Assembly: GCA_965234545.1 (NCBI GenBank)
Contig: OZ248348.1
Span: 124,001 to 188,000, forward strand
DNA: 64,000 nucleotides
Source: Methylotenera sp965234545
GTDB taxonomy: Bacteria; Pseudomonadota; Gammaproteobacteria; Burkholderiales; Methylophilaceae
Direction: 5' to 3'
In this document: positions 26,963-34,215 of the stretch, piece by piece
How the letters are laid out: the number at the start of each line of letters is the position of its first letter
How positions within the stretch are numbered: the stretch's first letter is position 1
The notes under the pieces: generated by a model
Databases searched by the model: none
What the model saw: the letters and a program-made list of their open reading frames with translations, nothing else
Told to the model about the DNA's origin: nothing
Made by a program: the position numbers and the translations under genes

Positions 26963-28042
26963 ATGAATCAAAAAATAGTCATAGTGGGTGGCGGGATAGT
27001 CGGGTGCATGACGGCCATGGCCTTGGTTGCCCGTGGATGCGAAGTCACCATCGTCGAGCGCAATGAGATTGCCAGTCAAACGTCGGGCGAATCCTCTTGG
27101 GCCGGTGGCGGCATTATTTTTCCCTTATTGCCTTGGCAATACGCCGATGCCGTCAATGCCTTGACGCGGCATGGCGCGGACAGCTACCGTGCCTTAAGTC
27201 AGCGTTTGCTAGCGGAAACCGGCATCGATTCGGATTTTGTTGAATCCGGTTTTTTATTGCTGCCAAAATTTGATGTGGCCACGGCCCTTGCTTGGTGTGC
27301 TAAGAATCAAGTGCCGGCGCAGTCGGTTAAAGCAGCGGATTTTGCCGTGCAATCCTTAAGTGGCGAAGACGCCCTTTGGTTGCCGACGGTATGCCAAATA
27401 CGCCCGCCGTATTTCATGCAGGCATTGCGGCTGTGGTTGCTGCAAAATAAGGTGACCTTGATGGAGCGCACCGAGTTAAAACCGCTTAAACAATGCGCGG
27501 CCTTAAACACATGGGAAACCGTTAGCGGCGATACCCTAACAGCCGATCAATTTGTCGTGACTTCGGGGGCGTGGAGCTTTGAATTGCTCAAGGAAACCAG
27601 CGCCAAGCTCAACATCAAACCCATGCGCGGGCAGATCTTATTGTTCAAGCCCGAGCACAATCTCAAGCAGGTGGTTTACCGGGAAGGTTTTTACATGATT
27701 CCCCGGCGCGATGGTTATTTGCTGGCCGGCAGCACCTTGGAAGACGTTGGTTTCGAGGCCGCCGTCACGCGTGAAGTGCGCGATGAAATTCGCGCTAAAG
27801 CAGAAGCCATTATGCCGGCCTTAAAAGGCATGCCCATCATCAAGCACTGGAGCGGTCTGCGCCCCGGTACACCGGAAAATCTCCCCACCATTGGCGCCCA
27901 TCCCACTATACAAAACTTGTATTTAAACACCGGGCATTTCCGCTACGGTTTAACCATGGCGCCTGCCAGTGCCGCTTTAATCAGCGCCTTGATGTTGGGT
28001 GATACACCGGTGCTGGATGCCAGCCCTTATCGCTGTTTGTAG
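26963..28042 (+). CDS. FAD-dependent amine oxidase, glycine-oxidase (ThiO) like
   Basis: This 359-residue member of the DAO family has the N-terminal FAD-binding motif VGGGIVGCMTAMALVARG with the E of the ribose-binding strand (VERNEIASQTSGESSWAGGG). At the C-terminal end it has HWSGLRPGTPENLPTIG and the RYGLTMAP region seen in glycine oxidases. It probably oxidises glycine or another small amine to an imine and hydrogen peroxide. A role in thiamine thiazole synthesis is possible, but no thiamine genes are nearby. It lies nine bases after the antiporter gene, so they are probably co-transcribed. Confidence 0.85.
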   Translation: MNQKIVIVGGGIVGCMTAMALVARGCEVTIVERNEIASQTSGESSWAGGGIIFPLLPWQYADAVNALTRHGADSYRALSQRLLAETGIDSDFVESGFLLLPKFDVATALAWCAKNQVPAQSVKAADFAVQSLSGEDALWLPTVCQIRPPYFMQALRLWLLQNKVTLMERTELKPLKQCAALNTWETVSGDTLTADQFVVTSGAWSFELLKETSAKLNIKPMRGQILLFKPEHNLKQVVYREGFYMIPRRDGYLLAGSTLEDVGFEAAVTREVRDEIRAKAEAIMPALKGMPIIKHWSGLRPGTPENLPTIGAHPTIQNLYLNTGHFRYGLTMAPASAALISALMLGDTPVLDASPYRCL

Positions 28043-28068
28043 TATTTTAATTCACTAAGGAAGTAGCC

Positions 28069-28368
28069 ATGGCAACTCGCGTAATGATACAAAATCCCAG
28101 CAACGGATTAAGCCGTCGCGGTTATTTTGGCTTCAGTTGGACTTACTTATTTTTTGGCTGGTTTGTGCCTTTGATACGCGGCGAACTGGGGGTGGCGGCT
28201 TTGCATTTTTTCTTTACCTTGATTACCTGCGGCTTATGGCAAATCGTGTTTGCTTTTTTATACAACAAGCAATACATGCGTCGCATGCTAGAAAAAGGCT
28301 ACGTGCTTAAAGATACGCCCGCGGTCATGTCAAACGCCAGAATGGCGCTTGACATTGCCGAAGTGTAA
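28069..28368 (+). CDS. Small conserved membrane protein of unknown function
   Basis: This 99-residue protein begins with a polar stretch, then has GYFGFSWTYLFFGWFVPLIRG and two hydrophobic segments (about 21-38 and 44-65). A basic region follows (NKQYMRRMLEKGY). The pattern of a GFSWTxxFFG motif followed by an aromatic membrane segment recurs in short bacterial membrane proteins (HrgC-like) without known function. It follows the oxidase gene by 26 bases and is probably its operon partner. AAGGAAG lies just before the ATG. Confidence 0.65.
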   Translation: MATRVMIQNPSNGLSRRGYFGFSWTYLFFGWFVPLIRGELGVAALHFFFTLITCGLWQIVFAFLYNKQYMRRMLEKGYVLKDTPAVMSNARMALDIAEV

Positions 28369-28414
28369 TCTTGTTTTAACCTAGTCTTTGTTAACCTGGC
28401 TTTAAAAAACTGCC

Positions 28415-29293
28415 TTAAAACAATTTATTAATACTGATGCCGATACTTTGCACCGTGGCTGTGCCTGTGCTACTGCCAATTAACTCGCCGTCGTAGGTGT
28501 TTGGTGAGCTGACATTATGGAACGTTGAGTAGTAATTGGATGTTTTATTCTTAGTCATGCTGTAGCTGTAATTAATATCCAAAAATAAGGTGTTATTCAA
28601 ATAGTAGCTACCACCTAACATGGCGGTGGCGCCTATCACCCACTGCGTATCGCTAAAGTTTTGCGCCACCCCAGAGATGTCCGTTCTAACACCATTAAGG
28701 TCGGCAAACCCCACTAAATTGTTAATTTTAGTATTGACTTGCGATAGGGTAGGCCCTGCGCCAAGATAGACCGTACTTCTTTCAAAGGCTTGGCCCAGGT
28801 AGGGGATCAAAGACATTTGGTGTTTGATGGTTTTTTGGTAGGAGCTGGCGATGGCGTTACCGGTAAAAGGTGTGCCATTTGCATACGCGCCGTATTGAGG
28901 AATGCGGATGAAATCATTGGTCGCGGTACTGCCACCCAAATAACTGTAGGTGAATTTGCTGCCCCACAGGTAGTTGGAGTTTTGCCATTTCTCAAAGTAA
29001 CCGGCTTGGATGGAGGGGGCGTAGGCATTCACAGTGTTCAAGTCTATGCCAACGGCGGGACCACCTGCAGTGCCTGAGGATACGGCGGCGTGCGTTGTGC
29101 TGTTGGTGACAACCGAGGTGCCAGTGGCGGTCACATCCTGATCGTTGAATCGCGTGGAATGGGCATTAAAGCCAAATCCTAGGTAAGCACCAGCATTTGG
29201 CACTAAGGAGGTGGGTTCGGATTCTGCGTTTGCGAGCACGGCATAGCTGGCCATGCTGGGCACTAGCAATGCCCATAGTATCGTTTTTTTCAT
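28415..29293 (-). CDS. Outer membrane beta-barrel protein
   Basis: This 292-residue protein has a signal peptide (about 1-23, ending VLANA before ESEP). A series of amphipathic strands with many aromatic residues follows (AYLGFGFNAHS, WGSKFTYSYLGG, YLNNTLFLDINYSYSMTK), and the C-terminal residue is Phe (SIGISINKLF), the usual barrel assembly signal. It probably forms a small barrel of the OmpW/OmpX size class, but I cannot place it in a named family. The first strand is followed by a Ser/Thr-rich loop (TGTSVVTNSTTHAAV). Confidence 0.7.
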   Translation of the reverse strand: MKKTILWALLVPSMASYAVLANAESEPTSLVPNAGAYLGFGFNAHSTRFNDQDVTATGTSVVTNSTTHAAVSSGTAGGPAVGIDLNTVNAYAPSIQAGYFEKWQNSNYLWGSKFTYSYLGGSTATNDFIRIPQYGAYANGTPFTGNAIASSYQKTIKHQMSLIPYLGQAFERSTVYLGAGPTLSQVNTKINNLVGFADLNGVRTDISGVAQNFSDTQWVIGATAMLGGSYYLNNTLFLDINYSYSMTKNKTSNYYSTFHNVSSPNTYDGELIGSSTGTATVQSIGISINKLF

Positions 29294-29408
29294 ATTTTAG
29301 TTTTACTCGGGAATTGATGGAGATGCTTGGCGAGCAAGCGGCACGAGTATACTTAGATATGGTGGGCCAAGCAAGGCAGTAGCTTAGCCCTTGAAATTAT
29401 GGATGAAC

Positions 29409-29906
29409 TTAGCTTGCACGCCATTCGCCGGATTGGCCGCCGCTTTTCTCCAGCAGTTGAATTTGGCTAATCACCATGCCGCGGTCCGCCGCTTTGCACA
29501 TATCATAAATGGTCAGCAAGCCTACGCTAACGGCGCAAAGCGCTTCCATTTCCACCCCAGTTGGGCCTGTGGTTTCAGAAATCACCGTGCAGACCACGGC
29601 CTGCTGTTTGTCGTCTATGTCAAACGTCACCGATACTTTCGTTAAGGCTATCGGGTGGCATAAAGGAATCAAATCGGCCGTGCGTTTAGCGCCTTGAATA
29701 GCGGCAATGCGGGCAATGCCGAGCACGTCACCTTTTTTGGCATCACCCTGTTTAATTAACTGCAAAGTGCTGGCTTGCATGCTGATACGACCGGTCGCCA
29801 CGGCGATTCTTTTTGTGTGGGTCTTGCTGCCGACGTCCACCATGTGCGCTTGGCCACTTTGATCAAAATGGGTGAGTGAGGCTGTGCCGCTGTCTTGTTT
29901 GCTCAT
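29409..29906 (-). CDS. moaC: Cyclic pyranopterin monophosphate synthase
   Basis: MoaC works with MoaA to convert GTP to cyclic pyranopterin monophosphate, the first step of molybdenum cofactor synthesis. The 165-residue protein shows MVDVGSKTHTKRIAVATG, LIPLCHPI, and the conserved GVEMEALCAVSVGLLTIYDMCKA with the catalytic Lys. ATG 29906 matches the family N-terminus; the open frame extends 270 bases upstream into the divergent protease gene and was trimmed. It lies 26 kb from moaA but serves the same pathway, and so supports the nitrate reductase NarG. Confidence 0.96.
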   Translation of the reverse strand: MSKQDSGTASLTHFDQSGQAHMVDVGSKTHTKRIAVATGRISMQASTLQLIKQGDAKKGDVLGIARIAAIQGAKRTADLIPLCHPIALTKVSVTFDIDDKQQAVVCTVISETTGPTGVEMEALCAVSVGLLTIYDMCKAADRGMVISQIQLLEKSGGQSGEWRAS

Positions 29907-29964
29907 GGCTTGTTTCCGTGCTGGTTTATTTTTATGATGGCAGCTGAACTCGCCGCTTAAACTA

Positions 29965-29978
29965 GTTATCATGATAAC
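29965..29978. promoter_or_regulatory. 14-bp perfect palindrome at the bepA start
   Basis: GTTATCATGATAAC is a perfect palindrome and includes the first ATG (29971) of the protease gene. It lies in the 64-base gap between divergent moaC and bepA. It could be an operator or a small mRNA hairpin that hides the start; a chance occurrence is also possible. Confidence 0.3.
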
Positions 29979-31428
29979 AATGAAATTAAAGATTAGTCTA
30001 ATCGCATTTACCTTGGCCACCACGCTGCTGGTCGGTGTCACTTGGGCAAACAATTTGCCCGACCTGGGTGACGTGTCGCAAACCGTGTTAACGCCTTTGC
30101 AAGAGCAAGCCATAGCCGAACAAATTTTACGCGAAGTCGCGGTCAGCGATGAAGTGGTGCAAGACATTGAAGTCACCGCTTACTTGCAAGCTTTGGGCAT
30201 GCGCCTGGTGTCCAGTAGCCCAGATAACCAACTTAAATTCAATTTCTTTGTCGTGCAAGACCATTCCATTAATGCGTTTGCCATGCCAGGTGGCGTGGTC
30301 GGCGTGCACACCGGTTTAATCTTAGCCTCTAACAGCGAATCGGAATTGGCCAGCGTCTTGGGCCATGAAATTGGCCACGTCACTCAGCACCATCTGGCCC
30401 GCATGTTGGCTGCGCAAAAAGGCGATACTTTCAAGAACATTGCCGGCATGGCTTTGGCTATTTTGGTGGCGCGCGCCAACCCACAATTGGCCAGTGGTGC
30501 ATTGACCACGGCGTCCGCCGTGGGCGTACAAAGTCAGCTGGATTACACCAGGGAGCACGAGCGTGAAGCCGACCGAATTGGCCTGCAAATATTGGACAGC
30601 GGCGGCTTTGATGTGCGCGCCATGCCGGCATTTTTTACCACCTTGCAACGCGGGACGCGTTTTGCCGAAGGCGGTGCGCCTAGCTTTTTGCGCACCCACC
30701 CTTTAACCAGTGATCGTATTGCCGATGTCGACAACCGCGTGGCATTGATGCCTTACCGGCAAGTGCCGAACAGCTTGGATTTTCAGTTGGTGAGGGCCAA
30801 ATTACTGGCCAATAAAGAGGTGCCGGAAACCATGATAGCGGTGTTTGAGCAAAACATACGTGAGCGCCGCTACAGCAATGAAGCGGTAGAACATTATGGT
30901 TTGGCGGTAGCCTACATGCGCAAAGGCGCGCAAAAAGACTATTTGGCCAAGGCGGAACAAGAAATTTTATGGCTAAAGAAAAATGCTGCGCCGCATGCCA
31001 TGATAGAAAATTTAAGTGCGCGCTGGCAGGTGGCTAACAACAACCCAAAATTGGCGGCCAGCCAATACGCAGCAGCATTGAAATTGTATCCAGATAACCG
31101 CGCCTTGATTTATGGGTACACTGAGCATTTTTTAGCCATCAAGCAGCCTGATCTGGCGATTGGGCTCATCAAAGAAAAACAAGGCCTCTATCCTTACGAT
31201 GCCTATATGTATGATTTGTTGGCCAAGGCTTACGCCATGCAAAATAAAAATTTACTTAGTCACCAAGCGCAGGGCGAGGCGTATTTTAGACAATACGATT
31301 TGGCGCGTGCGATTGAGCAAATGGACATTGCCAGCAAAGCCCAGGATGGCGATTTTTATCAGGCCTCGATTGTGGAAGCCCGCTTAAAAGAACTGCGTCG
31401 CATGCAAGGTGAGGCGAAGAAAAAGTAA
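29971..31428 (+). CDS. bepA: BepA-like periplasmic M48 metallopeptidase with TPR repeats
   Basis: This 485-residue protein has a signal peptide (to about residue 26, TWANN), then an M48 zinc peptidase domain with HEIGH (132-136) and the downstream EREADRIGLQIL providing the third ligand. A helical TPR region runs from about 300 to 470. This is the layout of BepA (YfgC), which helps assemble or degrade the LPS transporter LptD and other outer membrane proteins. The start may be ATG 29971 or ATG 29980; neither has a good ribosome site. It is divergent from moaC. Confidence 0.88.
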   Translation: MITMKLKISLIAFTLATTLLVGVTWANNLPDLGDVSQTVLTPLQEQAIAEQILREVAVSDEVVQDIEVTAYLQALGMRLVSSSPDNQLKFNFFVVQDHSINAFAMPGGVVGVHTGLILASNSESELASVLGHEIGHVTQHHLARMLAAQKGDTFKNIAGMALAILVARANPQLASGALTTASAVGVQSQLDYTREHEREADRIGLQILDSGGFDVRAMPAFFTTLQRGTRFAEGGAPSFLRTHPLTSDRIADVDNRVALMPYRQVPNSLDFQLVRAKLLANKEVPETMIAVFEQNIRERRYSNEAVEHYGLAVAYMRKGAQKDYLAKAEQEILWLKKNAAPHAMIENLSARWQVANNNPKLAASQYAAALKLYPDNRALIYGYTEHFLAIKQPDLAIGLIKEKQGLYPYDAYMYDLLAKAYAMQNKNLLSHQAQGEAYFRQYDLARAIEQMDIASKAQDGDFYQASIVEARLKELRRMQGEAKKK

Positions 31429-31479
31429 GTTGCACAGCGTAAATTCTGCTCTTGCACCGGCACATTAATAAATTTAATT

Positions 31480-31532
31480 TATCATTATCATTTGAATGAT
31501 GTATTAGATTTATTATTAAAGCGCTATATAAT
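31480..31532 (+). promoter_or_regulatory. Possible ahpC promoter with a Fur/PerR-like half site
   Basis: TATAAT at 31527-31532 fits a -10 box about 68 bases before the ahpC ATG, but the position 17 bases upstream has only a poor -35 match, as is common for activator-dependent promoters. The A/T-rich stretch 31480-31500 contains ATTATCA (31484-31490), a full half of the 7-1-7 Fur motif, with a poorly matching other half. Control by OxyR or a Fur-family protein is plausible but not shown. Confidence 0.35.
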
Positions 31533-31599
31533 TCATCCCACGCAATCAAATTGCATTACGTTTTTTAGTGTTTAACCCATTTTAAAAAGGAAAATTATT

Positions 31600-32163
31600 A
31601 TGTCATTAGTTAATACGGCCATTAAACCATTCAAAGCACAGGCTTACCATAACGGTAAATTTGTTGAAGTAACTGAAGCCAGCCTAAAAGGCAAATGGTC
31701 TGCGGTGGTGTTTTACCCAGCAGACTTCACGTTTGTTTGCCCAACTGAATTAGGCGATTTGGCAGATAACTACGCCACATTCCAAAAAATGGGTGTGGAA
31801 ATTTACGCGGTTTCAACCGACACGCACTTTACTCACAAAGCTTGGCACGATGCGTCTGACACCATCAAAAAAATTCAATACCCTATGATAGGTGACCCAA
31901 CTGGCACCATCACACGCAACTTTGAAGTGATGATAGAAGAAGAAGGTTTGGCACTACGCGGTACTTTCTTGATCAATCCAGAAGGCGTGATCAAGGCCAT
32001 GGAAGTAAACGATCTAGGCATAGGCCGTTCTGCTGCCGATCTAATCCGTAAAGCCCAAGCCGCGCAATACGTGGCCAGCCATCCAGGTGAAGTGTGCCCA
32101 GCATCATGGGCACCAGGCAGCGAAACATTGGCGCCATCACTTGATTTAGTAGGCAAAATCTAG
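31600..32163 (+). CDS. ahpC: Alkyl hydroperoxide reductase subunit C (peroxiredoxin)
   Basis: AhpC is a typical 2-Cys peroxiredoxin that reduces hydrogen peroxide and organic peroxides. The 187-residue protein has the peroxidatic Cys47 in FVCPTEL and the resolving Cys166 in VCPASW near the C-terminus, as in E. coli. AAGGAAAA precedes the ATG. It is followed by a terminator and then ahpF, which reduces it. The restricted codon choice suggests strong expression. Confidence 0.97.
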   Translation: MSLVNTAIKPFKAQAYHNGKFVEVTEASLKGKWSAVVFYPADFTFVCPTELGDLADNYATFQKMGVEIYAVSTDTHFTHKAWHDASDTIKKIQYPMIGDPTGTITRNFEVMIEEEGLALRGTFLINPEGVIKAMEVNDLGIGRSAADLIRKAQAAQYVASHPGEVCPASWAPGSETLAPSLDLVGKI

Positions 32164-32184
32164 ATTTAGCCATTTAAATGGATG

Positions 32185-32214
32185 GGTGCCCCAAAGCCAC
32201 AAGCGAGGGGCACC
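32185..32214 (+). other. mRNA hairpin after ahpC
   Basis: GGTGCCCC (32185-32192) and GGGGCACC (32207-32214) pair perfectly with a 14-base loop. No T run follows, so it is more likely a stabilising or processing hairpin protecting the ahpC message than a terminator. Confidence 0.5.
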
Positions 32215-32226
32215 ATTAAAAACCAC

Positions 32227-32255
32227 AGCTTTATCCAAAAGATAAGGCTTTTTTT
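32227..32255 (+). terminator. Intrinsic terminator between ahpC and ahpF
   Basis: AGCTTTATC (32227-32235) and GATAAGGCT (32241-32249) form a 9-bp stem with one G-U pair and a 5-base loop, followed by a run of seven T (32249-32255). It should let ahpC be expressed well above ahpF, which lies 30 bases further on, by partial termination. Confidence 0.7.
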
Positions 32256-32285
32256 AACAAAAAAATTAATAAAACGAGAACAACC

Positions 32286-33863
32286 ATGGCCTTAGATACC
32301 CAAATCAAAACCCAATTACAAACCTATTTGCAGATGCTCAAAGAGCCAGTCGACTTGGTGGCATCATTAGATGACAGCGCAGGTGCAAAAGAAATGTTGG
32401 CTTTATTGGAAGAGCTAGCCGGCATGTCTGACAAGATCAGCTTACGCTTTGATGAGCATGCTCGTAAGCCGTCTTTTTCAGTCAATCGGGGTGCGGCGCA
32501 TAAAGACGCGGTGCAGGCAGTGGGCATTCGTTTTGCGGGCATACCCATGGGCCATGAATTCACTTCTTTGGTCTTGGCCTTGCTGCATGTTGGCGGTCAC
32601 CCGCTGAAATTAGAGGCGGAAAAAATTGCACAAATTGCCGCATTAGAGGGGCAGTTTGCTTTTGAAACCTTCATCTCTTTAAGTTGCCACAATTGCCCAG
32701 AGGTAGTGCAAGCGCTGAACTTGATGGCGGTCATTAACCCCAATATTAGCCACGTCATGATAGACGGCGCCTTGTACCAAGACGAGGTCAACCAGCGCAA
32801 GATCATGGCCGTGCCAACTATTTTCCTAAACGGCGAAGAGTTCGGCGCAGGCCGCATGGGCGTGGATGAAATCTTGCCTAAATTAGATAAGGGTGCAGAA
32901 GCGCGTGAGGCTAAAAAATTAGCGGCTAAAGCGCCTTACGACGTGTTAATTGTCGGTGGTGGTCCAGCCGGCGCCGCGGCGGCTATTTATGCGGCCCGCA
33001 AGGGCATACGCACCGGTATTGTCGCCGAGCGTTTTGGTGGCCAAGTGATGGACACCATGGCCATAGAAAACTTCATTTCGGTTAAAGAAACCGAGGGGCC
33101 TAAATTGGTCGCGGCGCTTGAAGAGCACGTTAAAACCTACGACATCGATGTGATGAATTTACAGCGTGCACAATCTTTAACTGCGCCTAAAGCCGGTGCC
33201 GGTGGCTTGATAGAAGTGACCTTGGAGAACGGTGCGAGCCTGTCCAGCAAGGCCGTTATTGTCGCGACCGGTGCGCGTTGGAAAGAGCTCAACATTCCTG
33301 GCGAACAAGCTTACCGTGGTAAAGGCGTGGCCTACTGCCCGCATTGCGACGGTCCCTTGTTTAAAGGTAAGCACGTGGCAGTGATTGGTGGCGGTAACTC
33401 GGGTGTGGAAGCAGCCATCGATTTGGCCGGTTTTGTCAGCCACGTTACCTTATTGCAATACGGAGACAAGCTCAGTGCGGATGCCATTTTGCAAGATAAA
33501 TTGCACAGCTTGAGCAATGTCACGGTGATCGTGAATGCCGAAACCACGGAAATTACCGGTGAAGACGAAAAGGTCAACGGTTTGATTTACCGTGACCGGG
33601 TCAGCGACACCTTGAAAACCGTGACATTGGCTGGGGTGTTTGTGCAGATAGGCTTGTTGCCGAACACCGATTGGCTAAAAAGCAGCGGCATGGCTTTGAG
33701 TAAATTCAATGAGGTGGAAGTGAACGCACACGGTCAAACTTCACTGGCTGGGGTATTTGCGGCTGGTGATGTCACCACCGTGCCGTACAAGCAAATCATT
33801 ATTGCCATGGGCGAGGGTGCCAAAGCCTCGCTGGGCGCGTTTGATTATCTCATTCGTCAATAG
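32286..33863 (+). CDS. ahpF: Alkyl hydroperoxide reductase subunit F
   Basis: AhpF is a flavoprotein that passes electrons from NADH to AhpC. The 525-residue protein has the N-terminal thioredoxin-like domain with redox pair Cys134/Cys137 (SCHNC). The thioredoxin-reductase-like part follows, with the FAD motif VGGGPAGAAAAIYAARKG, redox pair Cys351/Cys354 (CPHCDG), the NAD motif IGGGNSGVEAA, and the C-terminal FAAGDVTTVPYKQ. Length and order match E. coli AhpF. Confidence 0.97.
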   Translation: MALDTQIKTQLQTYLQMLKEPVDLVASLDDSAGAKEMLALLEELAGMSDKISLRFDEHARKPSFSVNRGAAHKDAVQAVGIRFAGIPMGHEFTSLVLALLHVGGHPLKLEAEKIAQIAALEGQFAFETFISLSCHNCPEVVQALNLMAVINPNISHVMIDGALYQDEVNQRKIMAVPTIFLNGEEFGAGRMGVDEILPKLDKGAEAREAKKLAAKAPYDVLIVGGGPAGAAAAIYAARKGIRTGIVAERFGGQVMDTMAIENFISVKETEGPKLVAALEEHVKTYDIDVMNLQRAQSLTAPKAGAGGLIEVTLENGASLSSKAVIVATGARWKELNIPGEQAYRGKGVAYCPHCDGPLFKGKHVAVIGGGNSGVEAAIDLAGFVSHVTLLQYGDKLSADAILQDKLHSLSNVTVIVNAETTEITGEDEKVNGLIYRDRVSDTLKTVTLAGVFVQIGLLPNTDWLKSSGMALSKFNEVEVNAHGQTSLAGVFAAGDVTTVPYKQIIIAMGEGAKASLGAFDYLIRQ

Positions 33864-33877
33864 CTAGCCACGCGAAT

Positions 33878-33909
33878 AAAAAAGGCGATAGCCGGGCTAT
33901 CGCCTTTTT
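33878..33909. terminator. Bidirectional terminator between ahpF and the DUF2892 gene
   Basis: GGCGATAGC (33884-33892) and GCTATCGCC (33896-33904) form a perfect 9-bp stem with a CGG loop. It is flanked by A residues on the left and T residues on the right, so it can end transcripts from both convergent genes. Confidence 0.88.
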
Positions 33910-33929
33910 CTTTACGCGGTGACTAAGGT

Positions 33930-34124
33930 CTATTTCTTGCAGCAACTACCGCTATTGCAGCCAAATAAGCCGTAGGCCGGGCAGTAGCTGAATAAACCGG
34001 TGAGCAAAAGCACGACGCCTATCCATGCCCAAACTGGACCGCTAAACACGGCTACCCAGCTGATTAAAGCAATACCCAGCACGATGCGTATTATTTTATC
34101 GATACCACCAACGTTAGCTTTCAT
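33930..34124 (-). CDS. DUF2892 family small inner membrane protein
   Basis: This 64-residue protein starts MKANVGGIDKIIRIVLGIAL, the standard N-terminus of DUF2892 (YgaP-like membrane anchor) proteins. It has two TM segments (about 10-27 and 31-48). The C-terminal tail after the second TM is cysteine-rich (CPAYGLFGCNSGSCCKK), with four cysteines that could bind metal or form disulfides. A good ribosome site (AAGGAAAG) precedes the ATG. In other bacteria the domain is often linked to rhodanese or sulfur-transfer genes; here its neighbours are ahpCF. Confidence 0.85.
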   Translation of the reverse strand: MKANVGGIDKIIRIVLGIALISWVAVFSGPVWAWIGVVLLLTGLFSYCPAYGLFGCNSGSCCKK

Positions 34125-34215
34125 GATGCTTTCCTTTCATGAATTAAGGGTTAAATTCACTAGCTTAGCTAGCCTATCCATCATACACCTACAAATGGCT
34201 GGGCTGTCGATGGCT

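Noticed and set aside
29855..29880. TTTGATCAAAATGGGTGA near the start of moaC as a second FNR site
   Set aside because: Only the left half fits TTGAT, the right half does not match ATCAA at the right distance, and it lies inside the moaC coding region.
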